Positions 44,358 to 53,438 of a stretch of DNA of 64,000 nt are shown piece after piece; within the stretch, counting starts at the first letter, position 1; each line of letters opens with the position of its first letter. The notes below the pieces were generated by a model that searched no databases, was not told the origin of the DNA, and saw nothing but the letters and a program-made list of their open reading frames with translations. The position numbers and the translations under genes were made by a program. The DNA is from JARRQB01 sp965368585 (GTDB lineage Bacteria > Pseudomonadota > Gammaproteobacteria > Chromatiales > Chromatiaceae): NCBI GenBank assembly GCA_965368585.1, contig CBDUNM010000001.1, positions 1 to 64,000 on the forward strand. The letters are read 5' to 3'.

Positions 44358-45224
44358 ATGATTCGAAGTATGACCGCTTTCGCCCGCATGGAATCACGCG
44401 ACGCGCTGGGTGAACTGGTTTGGGAACTGCGCTCGGTCAACCACCGCTATCTCGAGGTGTCGGTGCGCCTGCCCGAGGAGTTGCGCGTGCTGGAGCCGGT
44501 GGTGCGTGAGCGGGCGGCCCGGCGGTTGAGTCGCGGTAAAGTCGATTGCACGTTGCGGTTTCGTCCCAACACGGGCACCAGCGGCGACCTCGTTGTCAAT
44601 GCGCGCATGGCCGCTCAACTGCTCAACGCGGTGTCGGAGATGCGTGAACGGCTGCCCGAATCGCCCGACCCTTCCATCATGGACCTGCTGCGCTGGCCCG
44701 GCGTGCTGGAAATGGGTGAGCAGGACCTCTCGCCGGTCCAGGCGGCGGCGTCGGGATTGCTGGACCAGGCCTTGGGCGAGTTGGTGGAGGCGCGTGAACG
44801 CGAGGGCGAGCGCCTGGCGGCGCTTATCCGGGAGCGTTGCGAAAAGCTGCGCGTTCAGGTCGAACGAGCCAAGGAGCGCATGCCGGTGGTGATCGGGGCG
44901 CTCAAGGAACGGTTGACGGCTCGGTTGCTGGAAGTGAGTGCGGAACTGGATCCGCAGCGCATCGAGCAGGAAATGGCGATGTTCGCGCAGAAAATGGATG
45001 TCGACGAGGAAATGGACCGGCTGCGTACCCATGTCGACGAGGTGGTCCGGGTGCTGGGTCAACGCGAACCGATCGGAAGGCGCATGGATTTCCTCATGCA
45101 GGAGCTGAACCGCGAAGCGAATACGCTCGGGTCGAAGTCGGCGGACAGCGAGACCACGGCGGTTTCCGTCGAAATGAAGGTGCTGATCGAGCAAATGCGC
45201 GAGCAGATTCAAAATGTCGAATGA
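44358..45224 (+). CDS. yicC: YicC-family endoribonuclease
   Basis: 288 aa. Start MIRSMTAFARMESRD, RSVNHRYLEVSVRLPEE and the C-terminal DUF1732 segment RRMDFLMQELNREANTLGSKS are characteristic. YicC is known to act as an endoribonuclease involved in small RNA decay. AGAGGT lies 5 bases before ATG 44358. First gene of the rightward yicC-gmk-rpoZ-spoT set. Confidence 0.95.
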   Translation: MIRSMTAFARMESRDALGELVWELRSVNHRYLEVSVRLPEELRVLEPVVRERAARRLSRGKVDCTLRFRPNTGTSGDLVVNARMAAQLLNAVSEMRERLPESPDPSIMDLLRWPGVLEMGEQDLSPVQAAASGLLDQALGELVEAREREGERLAALIRERCEKLRVQVERAKERMPVVIGALKERLTARLLEVSAELDPQRIEQEMAMFAQKMDVDEEMDRLRTHVDEVVRVLGQREPIGRRMDFLMQELNREANTLGSKSADSETTAVSVEMKVLIEQMREQIQNVE

Positions 45225-45326
45225 CCCCGTCCGTCCGGACGTGTCGCCGCTGCGGTCCCGACCGAGTGTTGCGCCGTCGGTGCGGATTACAGCGGTCCGA
45301 CCAAGCACGTCGCACGGGTGGAGTTG

Positions 45327-45938
45327 ATGGAAGGCACGCTGTTCATTGTTTCGGCGCCGTCCGGGGCGGGCAAATCCAGCTTGCTGCAGGCATTGCTCGA
45401 GCACGACGCCAACCTGGTCGTATCGGTCTCGCACACGACCCGATCGCCGCGGCCGGGCGAGGTGGATGGCTTGCACTATCACTTCGTGGCTCCAGCAGAG
45501 TTCGAGCGTTTGGTAGCGGAAAACGCCCTGCTGGAGTATGCGCAGGTATTCGGTAACAGCTATGGCACGACGGAATCCGGCGTCCGTGAGCAGTTGCGCA
45601 GCGGCCGCGACGTGGTTCTGGAAATCGATTGGCAGGGGGGCCGGCAGGTCCGCGGCCGCTTCGCCGACGTCACGTCGGTGTTCGTCGTGCCGCCGTCACT
45701 GGACGCTTTGCGGGAACGCTTGACGGCCCGTGCTCAAGACAGCCGCGAGGTCGTCGAGCGGCGTATGAGCGAAGCGTCGGCCGAACTCTCGCATGTCTAC
45801 GAGTACGATTATCTGGTGGTCAACGACGATTTTGGTGTCGCGCTTGAGGAGTTGCAGATTCTGGTCAAGGCGGCGCGCCTGAAGGTCGCCGTGCAGCGCC
45901 GCCGCCACTCGACGCTGTTCGCCAGTTTCGAAAATTGA
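45327..45938 (+). CDS. gmk: Guanylate kinase
   Basis: 203 aa; phosphorylates GMP to GDP. P-loop in FIVSAPSGAGKSSLLQALL, GMP-binding VSHTTRSPRPGEVDGLHYHF, EIDWQGGRQV and VNDDFGVALEEL. ATG 45327 matches the known N-terminus MEGTLFIVSAPSGAGK. Confidence 0.95.
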   Translation: MEGTLFIVSAPSGAGKSSLLQALLEHDANLVVSVSHTTRSPRPGEVDGLHYHFVAPAEFERLVAENALLEYAQVFGNSYGTTESGVREQLRSGRDVVLEIDWQGGRQVRGRFADVTSVFVVPPSLDALRERLTARAQDSREVVERRMSEASAELSHVYEYDYLVVNDDFGVALEELQILVKAARLKVAVQRRRHSTLFASFEN

Positions 45939-46016
45939 CCGTTCTCAACCTGGCAGACTACAATGAGCGGTCACGCATTGAATTTCTCTCTAAGGTTTCC
46001 GGGGTTAGCTTAAACC

Positions 46017-46304
46017 ATGGCGCGTATCACTGTTGAAGACTGTCTGGATCACGTAGACAATCGTTTCGATCTGGTTCTGCTAGCCACCAAGCGTGCGCGG
46101 CAGATCGATATGGGCGTCGAGCCCATGCTGCCCCGCGAAAACGACAAACCAACCGTGCTCGCCTTGCGGGAAATCGCTGCAGGCATCGTCAGTCACGACA
46201 CCGTCCACGAACCGGAACCATCGGCCGAATCCATTGACGAGGAGTTGGCGGCGGCGCTGGCGGGCGAATTGGGCACACTCGACAGCCAGCCCGACGACGA
46301 CTGA
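46017..46304 (+). CDS. rpoZ: RNA polymerase omega subunit
   Basis: 95 aa. N-terminus MARITVEDCLDHVDNRFDLV, LATKRARQI and PTVLALREIAAG are diagnostic. Acidic C-terminal tail. Placed between gmk and spoT as usual. Confidence 0.95.
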   Translation: MARITVEDCLDHVDNRFDLVLLATKRARQIDMGVEPMLPRENDKPTVLALREIAAGIVSHDTVHEPEPSAESIDEELAAALAGELGTLDSQPDDD

Positions 46305-46367
46305 AACTGCTTGGGTGTTCCTCTGTTCGGAGGTCGAACGCCGACGCTGTCCGGGTAAGAGCATCTG

Positions 46368-48557
46368 GTGCAAGAAGATACTGTCACTGCTACCGAGGCG
46401 CCCTGGCGTCAACCCCTGCCGCCCGCTGAGTCGGACGGTCAGGCACGCTACCTGATCAGCGACCTTTGCGCGGACCTCGAATCTTATCTTCCGCAACAGC
46501 AGATACGCGACGTCTATCGGGCATACCTGTTTGGCGCCGAAGCGCACGAGGGTCAGCGCCGGCGTTCAGGTGAGCCGTACATCTACCATCCGGTCGCGGT
46601 CGCACGCATCCTGGCCGGCATGCGTATGGACCACAAGTGCCTGATGGCGGCCATCCTGCACGACGTCATCGAAGACACCACGACGGCCAAAGAGCAACTC
46701 GCCGATCTGTTCGACAAGGAAATTGCCGAACTGGTTGACGGTGTTAGCAAACTCACTCAGATCAACTTCCGCAGTCAAGCGGAGGCGCAAGCGGAAAACT
46801 TCCGCAAGATGCTGTTGGCAATGACCCGCGATATCCGGGTCATCCTGATCAAGCTGGCCGACCGCCTGCACAACATGCGCACGCTCGGGGCGATGCCGCA
46901 ACACAAAGCGCGGCGCATTGCGCGCGAAACGCTCGAGATTTACGCGCCCATCTCCAATCGCCTCGGCATCAACTATATCCGCCTCGACCTCGAAGACCTG
47001 GGAATGGCGGCGTATTGGCCCTGGCGTTACCGCATCCTTTCGAACGCGCTGCGGCGCATGCGCGGCAACCGCAAGGAAGTGGTGGGCAACATTGAAACGG
47101 CGATCCGCCGGCGCCTGCAGCAGGAAGACCTGCAGGGCGAGGTATACGGGCGGGAAAAGCACGTTTACAGCATTTACCGCAAAATGCTGGACAAAGGCAT
47201 ATCCTTGAGCGAGTTGGCGGATGTGTATGCATTTCGCATCATCGTGGACAAGGTCGATTCCTGTTACCGGGTGCTCGGTTCTGTGCACAATCTGTACAAA
47301 CCGGTTCCGGGTCGATTCAAGGACTACATCGCCATTCCCAAGGCCAACGGATACCAGTCGATACATACGGTGCTGTTTGGTCCGCACGGTCTGCCGATCG
47401 AGATCCAGATCAGGACCGAGGACATGCACCGGGTCGCCGAAGAGGGCATTGCGGCGCACTGGCACTACAAGACCACCGAGTTTTCGGCAACGCCCGATAC
47501 GGCGGTCGACTGGTTGCGAAATCTGCTGGAGTTACAGAAGGGCTCGGGAAACTCGGTCGAGTTCCTGGAGCACGTAAAGGTCGATTTGTTTCCAGACGAG
47601 GTCTACGTGTTCACACCCCGGGGCCAGATCCTGGTGCTCCCCAAAGGCGCCTCGGTCATCGATTTCGCTTATGCAGTGCACTCCGACGTCGGCAACCAGT
47701 GCGTGGCCGCACGGGTGGATCGCCGCCTCGCGGCCCTGCGCACGTGTCTGAAAAGCGGCCAAACGGTGGAGATCATTACCAAGCCCGACGCCCAGCCGAA
47801 CCCCGCTTGGCTGGATTTCGTCGTGACCAGCAAGGCCCGAGCCGCCATCCGCGGATACCTCAAACGCCTGGAACGACGCGAAGCGGCGGTGTTGGGACGA
47901 CGCCTGTTGGAACGCGAGCTGGAAAGCCTGGGCAGGGAGATCGAAAACCTGCCGCAGGCCGACATCGACACGGTCGTGAGCGAGTTGCAATCCGAGGATT
48001 TCGACACCCTGATGCAGGAGATCGGGCTGGGAAACCGCATGGCCAAGCTGGTTGCACGGCTCCTGATCTCCGGATCTGAACCTACCGATTCGGAGCACGG
48101 CAACGATTCCGCCGGTCGGCTGCTGATTCGCGGTACCGAAGGCATGGTGGTGAATTTCGCCAAGTGCTGTGGTCCGATACCCGGAGACCCTATCGTGGCG
48201 AACTTCAGCCCCGGCCGCGGTGTCGTGGTGCATCATCAGCAGTGCCCCAACCTCGGGGATTTTCGCAAGCAAGGCCAGAGCTGGATCGATGTGCAATGGG
48301 CAGAGCAGGTCAAAGGTGAGTATCTGACCGGGATTCGGGTCGATGCGGGCAACCAGCGCGGCATGCTGGCGACGCTGGCTGCGGCGATCGCCGACGAAGG
48401 ATCGAACATCGAGGAGGTGCGCAGCGAAGAACGCGACGGGCTTTCCTCGACGTTGCGGTTTCAGATTGCCGTACGCGGGCGCAAACACCTTGCGCACATC
48501 ATACGGCGGGTCAAGGCGATACCTTCGGTACTGCGAATCGCCCGGGTGATCGGCTAG
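46368..48557 (+). CDS. spoT: Bifunctional (p)ppGpp synthetase/hydrolase SpoT
   Basis: 729 aa starting at GTG 46368. HD hydrolase domain with YHPVAVARILAGM and AAILHDVIEDT, RelA/SpoT synthetase domain REKHVYSIYRKMLDKG and AFRIIVDKVDSCYRVLG, TGS domain FTPRGQILVLPKGASVIDF, a zinc-finger/CC-type segment (VVNFAKCCGPIPGDPIVAN) and a C-terminal ACT domain (MLATLAAAIADEGSNIEEV). HDVIED and EDxxR-type residues for both activities are present. Confidence 0.95.
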   Translation: MQEDTVTATEAPWRQPLPPAESDGQARYLISDLCADLESYLPQQQIRDVYRAYLFGAEAHEGQRRRSGEPYIYHPVAVARILAGMRMDHKCLMAAILHDVIEDTTTAKEQLADLFDKEIAELVDGVSKLTQINFRSQAEAQAENFRKMLLAMTRDIRVILIKLADRLHNMRTLGAMPQHKARRIARETLEIYAPISNRLGINYIRLDLEDLGMAAYWPWRYRILSNALRRMRGNRKEVVGNIETAIRRRLQQEDLQGEVYGREKHVYSIYRKMLDKGISLSELADVYAFRIIVDKVDSCYRVLGSVHNLYKPVPGRFKDYIAIPKANGYQSIHTVLFGPHGLPIEIQIRTEDMHRVAEEGIAAHWHYKTTEFSATPDTAVDWLRNLLELQKGSGNSVEFLEHVKVDLFPDEVYVFTPRGQILVLPKGASVIDFAYAVHSDVGNQCVAARVDRRLAALRTCLKSGQTVEIITKPDAQPNPAWLDFVVTSKARAAIRGYLKRLERREAAVLGRRLLERELESLGREIENLPQADIDTVVSELQSEDFDTLMQEIGLGNRMAKLVARLLISGSEPTDSEHGNDSAGRLLIRGTEGMVVNFAKCCGPIPGDPIVANFSPGRGVVVHHQQCPNLGDFRKQGQSWIDVQWAEQVKGEYLTGIRVDAGNQRGMLATLAAAIADEGSNIEEVRSEERDGLSSTLRFQIAVRGRKHLAHIIRRVKAIPSVLRIARVIG

Positions 48558-48574
48558 CCTGCACCGAGCTTATC

Positions 48575-49132
48575 GTGTCCCGCAACGCTATTGACGAGCC
48601 GCATTGGCGGCGCTTCGAACGCCTTCGGCTCCCTTGTACGCCACACCGTTTCCACCGTTGGTTGCGTGATAGCAGTTCGCTGACGCAGCGGGTCATCGAC
48701 GCCTGCCGGGGTGGCTTTCGTGTGAGGTTGCGGCGGCAGGGCCGGGACGGGCCGCTGCCCAGCGAGCGACGGATATTGTGCATGGGGCGGACCCGGATCG
48801 GCATGATACGCGAGGTCGAACTGTTGTGCGGTAGCACGCCCTGGGTGTTCGCTCGCACGGTGATCCCAACGGCGAGTTTGAAGGGCGCGGCAGGTCGTTT
48901 GGCACATCTGGGCGAGCGCCCGCTGGGCGCCGTACTGTTCGCGCGCCCCACCACGCGCCGTGGCCGCGTCGAATTTGCCCGGCTGACGCCTGGACAACCG
49001 TTCTACGAAGCGGCGGTGGCCAACCTGGACGATCGCCCCAACGCCTTGTGGGGGCGGCGCACTTTGTTTTTTTATGAAGGTAAGCCATTGTTGGTTAACG
49101 AAATATTTTTATCAGGAGTGCCTCGTGTCTGA
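48575..49132 (+). CDS. ubiC: Chorismate--pyruvate lyase
   Basis: 185 aa, releases pyruvate from chorismate to give 4-hydroxybenzoate. GTG start at 48575. Hallmarks: LTQRVIDACRGGFRVR, RTRIGMIREVELLCGSTPWVFARTV, GERPLGAVLFARPTT, RRTLFFYEGKPLLVNEIFL. Its stop overlaps ubiA. Confidence 0.9.
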   Translation: MSRNAIDEPHWRRFERLRLPCTPHRFHRWLRDSSSLTQRVIDACRGGFRVRLRRQGRDGPLPSERRILCMGRTRIGMIREVELLCGSTPWVFARTVIPTASLKGAAGRLAHLGERPLGAVLFARPTTRRGRVEFARLTPGQPFYEAAVANLDDRPNALWGRRTLFFYEGKPLLVNEIFLSGVPRV

Positions 49133-50030
49133 CGCCGATGCCGCCGCGCATGCGCCGTCCCGGCGGCCGGACGGGCAGCAGCGTCTGCGCAACTATTGGT
49201 TACTGATCAGAGCTGATCGACCGATCGGAATTTACCTCCTGTTGTGGCCCGCGTTGTGGGCGCTGTGGATTGCGGGAGCGGGCGAGCCCACCTGGTGGGT
49301 GGTATTGATCTTCGTGCTGGGAACCGCTTTGATGAGATCGGCCGGGTGCGCGATCAACGACTACGCGGACCGGGAGTTCGACGGACTCGTCGAGCGCACC
49401 AAGGGCAGACCGCTTGTCAATGGACTGGTTACGCCCGGCGAGGCGCTTGGGGTCTTCGTCGTTCTGAGTTTGGCGGCGTTTGGTCTGGTTTTGCTGCTCA
49501 ACAGCAAAACCGTCGCCCATTCCTTTGTGGCCGTCGGTCTTGCTGCACTCTACCCCTTTACCAAACGGATCACGCCGTTGCCCCAGCTGTTTCTCGGGCT
49601 CGCCTTTGGCTGGGCGGTGCCGATGGCCTTCACTGCGCTGCAGAACGCCATTCCCCCGGTCGCCTGGGTGTTGTTGCTCGCCACCGTCACCTGGGCGGTG
49701 ATTTACGACACCATGTACGCGATGGTCGATCGCGACGACGATGTGCGGATCGGCGTGAAGTCGACCGCCATTCTGTTCGGCCGTTTCGACCGGCTGGTCA
49801 TCGGCGCATTGCAGGTGCTAATGATGGGGATGATGCTCCTGGTAGGCCATCTCGCCGGATTGGGCGAGGTGTACTACCTGGGGCTGGCCGTGGCGGCGGG
49901 CTTTTTTATCTACCAGCAATACCTGATTCGCAATCGTGAACGGGCGCTTTGTTTTCGTGCCTTTCTTAACAATCACTACTTCGGCATGACCCTATTCGCA
50001 GCGTTGTTGCTCGACTATCTCACAGCCTGA
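49125..50030 (+). CDS. ubiA: 4-Hydroxybenzoate polyprenyltransferase
   Basis: 301 aa, about 8 helices. The two Asp-rich motifs are INDYADREFDG and DTMYAMVDRDDD, with RADRPIGIYLLLWPALWAL at the start. It prenylates 4-hydroxybenzoate in ubiquinone synthesis. GTG 49125 with AGGAGT upstream overlaps the ubiC stop. Confidence 0.95.
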   Translation: MSDADAAAHAPSRRPDGQQRLRNYWLLIRADRPIGIYLLLWPALWALWIAGAGEPTWWVVLIFVLGTALMRSAGCAINDYADREFDGLVERTKGRPLVNGLVTPGEALGVFVVLSLAAFGLVLLLNSKTVAHSFVAVGLAALYPFTKRITPLPQLFLGLAFGWAVPMAFTALQNAIPPVAWVLLLATVTWAVIYDTMYAMVDRDDDVRIGVKSTAILFGRFDRLVIGALQVLMMGMMLLVGHLAGLGEVYYLGLAVAAGFFIYQQYLIRNRERALCFRAFLNNHYFGMTLFAALLLDYLTA

Positions 50031-50160
50031 AATGCCGCCATGATCACCCGTCGCACGCCGCTTCGTGGCCACATCTGCCGAATTCGATACGTCGGCGCGG
50101 ACGTCCGCACCCGGCGGACTGTGTGCGGTGCCGTATCCCCGTGTCGGAGGCAGCGTTAAG

Positions 50161-51660
50161 GTGCGGCGTCGGTTTTTGGTGGCGGTATTTGGCGCCGTGC
50201 TTGTGCTCGCTTATGCCGGCTGGGAGTTTTCCGGTAACAGCCCGCGGCCGGCACGGCTGGGCTCCGGCGCGGTACTGGAGTGGGTGGATTGCTGGTTCGA
50301 CACTTCCTGGTGGCGTCCCACGTATTGCGGCCGCTTTACCACGGCGTTTGAAAAAGGGCACGCGACGCAGTTTGTGTTGCCGGTCGTTTACGTTGCGGCG
50401 CGGCCTTGGCGCGCCCGCGGCACGCCGTTGCTGTACATTGCGGGAGGACCCGGCGGGGCAGCCATGCTGGACGCGCAGTCCATGACCGAGTGGTGGCATT
50501 GGCTGGACGAGGTGGCCTGGGCCAACGATGTGGTTTTTTACGATCAGCGGGGCGTGGGGCGGTCAGTGCCGACGCTGGATTGCCCTGAACTGCTCGCGGC
50601 TCGGCGTCAACTCCTGCCGCAGGATATCGACGTCGAGGAATTGGGGCGGCGCTTGCGGGCGGCGGGAGAAGCCTGCAAACGGCGGCTTGAGGATGACGGC
50701 CATGATTTCAGCCGGTTCACCACGCGCGCCAATGCCCGTGACGCCGCTGATCTGATGCGCGCGATCAATCCCGATGCGGCGTGGGATCTTTACGGTATTT
50801 CCTACGGTACCCGGGTGGCGCTCGATTTGATGCGCTTGGAGCCGGAACGGCTGCATGCTGTGGTGCTCGACTCGGTTTATCCTCCGGAGATTCACTTCGA
50901 ACTTGCCGATCCCTGGCTGTTGGAACGCGTTTTTGGCCTGTCGGCGCGAGTTTGCGAATTGCTCGGCGTTTGCGAGTACACGCCAGAGGAGATGACGCAG
51001 TATCTGCACCGCGCGCTGGCCGTGCTGCAGGGCGATCCGTTGCGCGTCAAGGCGCAAGACCCGCGCACCGGAGTCGACCTGAACGTGGTGTATGGCGCCG
51101 AAGACTTCGCCTGGCTGTTGTTCGAGGCGCTCTACCGATGGGATCGTCTGGCGGACCTGCCTGGGGTGATCGTGGCGGTTGCCGAGGGCAGGCCCAGTCC
51201 GGCTTTGGACGTCCTGGTGCAAGACAGCCTGGCCACCCAGCTCGATCCGAGTTTCAGCGACGCGGTTGCCTCCGCCGTCGACTGCAATGACGCCTACGCG
51301 CTTGGCGCGGATGAAATGCTGGCGATGAGCGAGCGCTTCGACCGGGTCACTGATTTGGTGGAGCACGACTGGGAATACCATTTCTGTCGATTCTGGAAAA
51401 CGACAGATGTCGGATCCGCGTTCCGAAAATCGGTCAGTTCCCCCGTCCCAACCCTGATTTTGGCGGGTGAGTTCGATCCCGTGACACCGCCGGACTGGGC
51501 GGAACATACGCTTGAACAGCTTGAAAATGCAGCGCTTTTCCAGTTTCCGGGGATCGGTCATGGAGTCTTGGACAGTCACGATTGCGCGGTTGAACTGGTG
51601 GTTTCCTTCCTCGCGTCACCACGCGCGGTGACGCCCCCGGAGTGCTTGAGTACCTTATGA
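50161..51660 (+). CDS. Membrane-anchored alpha/beta hydrolase, proline iminopeptidase/TAP-like
   Basis: 499 aa. GTG 50161 with GGAGG 10 bases upstream opens a short signal-anchor (FLVAVFGAVLVLAYAGW). The hydrolase core has LYIAGGPGGA (oxyanion loop), FYDQRGVGRSVPTLDCPELL, nucleophile elbow LYGISYGTRVALDL with Ser, and the TAP C-terminal LILAGEFDPVTPPDWAEH and GIGHGVLDSHDC (Asp and His). Typical of secreted tripeptidyl aminopeptidase-like hydrolases. Target unknown. Confidence 0.85.
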   Translation: MRRRFLVAVFGAVLVLAYAGWEFSGNSPRPARLGSGAVLEWVDCWFDTSWWRPTYCGRFTTAFEKGHATQFVLPVVYVAARPWRARGTPLLYIAGGPGGAAMLDAQSMTEWWHWLDEVAWANDVVFYDQRGVGRSVPTLDCPELLAARRQLLPQDIDVEELGRRLRAAGEACKRRLEDDGHDFSRFTTRANARDAADLMRAINPDAAWDLYGISYGTRVALDLMRLEPERLHAVVLDSVYPPEIHFELADPWLLERVFGLSARVCELLGVCEYTPEEMTQYLHRALAVLQGDPLRVKAQDPRTGVDLNVVYGAEDFAWLLFEALYRWDRLADLPGVIVAVAEGRPSPALDVLVQDSLATQLDPSFSDAVASAVDCNDAYALGADEMLAMSERFDRVTDLVEHDWEYHFCRFWKTTDVGSAFRKSVSSPVPTLILAGEFDPVTPPDWAEHTLEQLENAALFQFPGIGHGVLDSHDCAVELVVSFLASPRAVTPPECLSTL

Positions 51661-51753
51661 TTAATTCCTGATCTGCGCCTTGGGGCTTGATTAACTGCGC
51701 GCGCTGAGCTAAAACCCCCGCGCTTTGTCAACAACATGTAAGGTCTTGCGCAT

Positions 51754-52173
51754 ATGACGGTGGAACTCCCGGCTGGTTACAAGCCGAGCCCCGATGAGGA
51801 ATACATGAACCCTCAGCAGCTCGAGTATTTTCGTTTGAAACTGATCAAGTGGCGGGAAGATTTGATGGAAGAAGCGCAGGAGACGTTGAACAACCTGCGC
51901 GACGACAGTTACAAAGAGGTCGGCGACGAAGCTGACCGCGCCAGCCGGGAAAGCGACCATACCCTCGAGTTGCGCACCCGCGACCGCTACCGGAAATTGC
52001 TCCGCAAGATCGAGCAGGCCCTGGAGCGCATCGACGACAACAGCTACGGCTATTGCGAGGATACCGGAGAGCCTATCGGTGTGGCGCGTCTGGAAGCGCG
52101 GCCGATTGCCACCCTGACGGTCGATGCACAGGAACGGCGTGAAATGAAAGAAAAGGTCATCGCCGACCGATAG
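51754..52173 (+). CDS. dksA: RNA polymerase-binding factor DksA, one-cysteine zinc-finger variant
   Basis: 139 aa. YMNPQQLEYFRLKLIKWRED, coiled-coil with DEADRASRESDHTLELRTRDR (the DxxDxA tip), and the C-terminal finger YGYCEDTGEPIGVARLEARP. Of the four zinc-binding Cys of E. coli DksA only the first is kept (Cys, Thr; then LTVDAQ in place of CxxC), a pattern also seen in alphaproteobacterial DksA. It modulates RNA polymerase with ppGpp. Confidence 0.9.
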   Translation: MTVELPAGYKPSPDEEYMNPQQLEYFRLKLIKWREDLMEEAQETLNNLRDDSYKEVGDEADRASRESDHTLELRTRDRYRKLLRKIEQALERIDDNSYGYCEDTGEPIGVARLEARPIATLTVDAQERREMKEKVIADR

Positions 52174-52240
52174 CGGTCCGGGTTGCCGAATCTATGATGC
52201 TCAGGCAAGTAAACGCGCGGCGGCCGCGTTGCCCCGCGCG

Positions 52241-52954
52241 CTATCGGCTTCTGGGCGTACGTGCCACCGCCCAGACGTCCACTCTTGCGACACCTGCGCG
52301 CTTCAGCATCTGCGCCAGTGCTTCGGCCGTGGCGCCCGTGGTGACGACGTCGTCGATCAGTGCCACGTGCGCGGGTGGATGCGGGTCACGGCAGGCGAAC
52401 GCGCCCGCCAGGTTGCGCAAGCGCTGCCTGCGTTTCAGCCCGGCTTGTGCCGGGTTCGCTGCGACGCGCTCCACGGTGCTTGTCGACAACGGCAGGTCCA
52501 GCAGGCGGGTGACGACGCGGGCGAGTTCAGTAGCCTGGTTGAAGCCGCGTTGGCGCAAGCGCAGCGGGTGCAAGGGCACCGGAATCACGCAGTCCGGCCG
52601 CGAGTCGGCGAGCGGCGCGATATGCTCGGTCAGCAATTGACCCAGGACGCGGCCCGCCGCCAACCGATGCCCAAACTTGAGGGCGGCGATCAGGTCGGAG
52701 ACCGGATATTCGTAACGAAACGGCGCCAGCACAGCGTCGAATGCGGGGCTGCGACTCAGGCAAGCGCCGCACTTGGCGTCGGCTGAAGCGGTCTCGGGCA
52801 TGGGCAAGGCGCACACCCGGCAAGGCCTGGCATTGCGGGGCAGGGCGTCGCGGCATGCGCTGCACAAGCCGCTCCGGTGTGTCGAGGGGGTGCGGCACAG
52901 CAGGCAGGTCGGCTGCCATAAGATTTGGATCAATCCGGTCCAGTTGTAAACCAT
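52241..52954 (-). CDS. comF: ComF-family phosphoribosyltransferase-like protein
   Basis: 237 aa. N-terminal double zinc ribbon (CLLCRTPSTHRSGLCSAC, CRVCALPMPETASADAKCGAC), then the PRTase-like region VIPVPLHPLRLRQRGFNQA and the signature VALIDDVVTTGATAEALAQ. Related proteins are involved in DNA uptake. Divergent from the biotin operon; its start codon lies inside the BirA-like operator. Confidence 0.9.
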   Translation of the reverse strand: MVYNWTGLIQILWQPTCLLCRTPSTHRSGLCSACRDALPRNARPCRVCALPMPETASADAKCGACLSRSPAFDAVLAPFRYEYPVSDLIAALKFGHRLAAGRVLGQLLTEHIAPLADSRPDCVIPVPLHPLRLRQRGFNQATELARVVTRLLDLPLSTSTVERVAANPAQAGLKRRQRLRNLAGAFACRDPHPPAHVALIDDVVTTGATAEALAQMLKRAGVARVDVWAVARTPRSR

Positions 52955-52976
52955 GACTCCTTCCGCGAGTTGACAT
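52944..52976 (+). promoter_or_regulatory. BirA-like operator with overlapping -35
   Basis: TTGTAAACC at 52944, exactly 15 bases, then AGTTGACAT (6 of 9 match GGTTTACAA), the spacing of the known BirA operator. The right half contains TTGACA (52970-52975), a likely -35 for the bio operon. The left half overlaps the comF start codon. Confidence 0.6.
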
Positions 52977-53110
52977 CGACCATGTCCCCGGCCACTCTAT
53001 GAGGCTGGGCAGTCAACTGGTCTCGGACCTCACCGGTGAGCCATTCTCAAACCGTAACAGGTGAAACCAACCCCGTCAGCGTGCAGTCGTCGCGTCGCGC
53101 GGCGACGATT

Positions 53111-53428
53111 ATGGATATCGGCAACGTCATAGCCGCGTTGTCGCCGTTGCCGCTGGGAGTGTTTTGGCTCGCTGCATCGGCCTGGGTCTACGCGCGGCAC
53201 AAGCGCCATCCGAATGCCAAGGTCCGCTATTATACGCGGCGGGCCGCGGGTCGCCTTTACGGGGTGGTCGGCGTCGTGATTCCGATCGCGGTCTTGTCCC
53301 CCGGCGAGGGGGCCGATCGCTGGTTGATCGCCTGGGGCCTGGCGGCCCTGATCATCATTCCCTGGTCTCTGTGGTCGCTGGCGCGTATCCGCGCCGACCG
53401 CTGGGACGCTGTTGTTCCGTCCGTGTAG
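53111..53428 (+). CDS. Small two-helix membrane protein
   Basis: 105 aa with hydrophobic segments AALSPLPLGVFWLAASAWVYA and YGVVGVVIPIAVL plus WLIAWGLAALIIIPWSLWSLA. The cytosolic loop is basic (RHKRHPNAKVRYYTRRAAG). No family recognised. It is the first gene between the BirA-like operator and bioB, so it may be co-regulated with biotin synthesis. A GTG at 53036 would give a longer form. Confidence 0.6.
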   Translation: MDIGNVIAALSPLPLGVFWLAASAWVYARHKRHPNAKVRYYTRRAAGRLYGVVGVVIPIAVLSPGEGADRWLIAWGLAALIIIPWSLWSLARIRADRWDAVVPSV

Positions 53429-53438
53429 GAAATCGCTG

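Noticed and set aside
44394..45482. Open frame antisense to yicC and gmk
   Set aside because: Both sense genes are full-length and conserved; the antisense product looks random.
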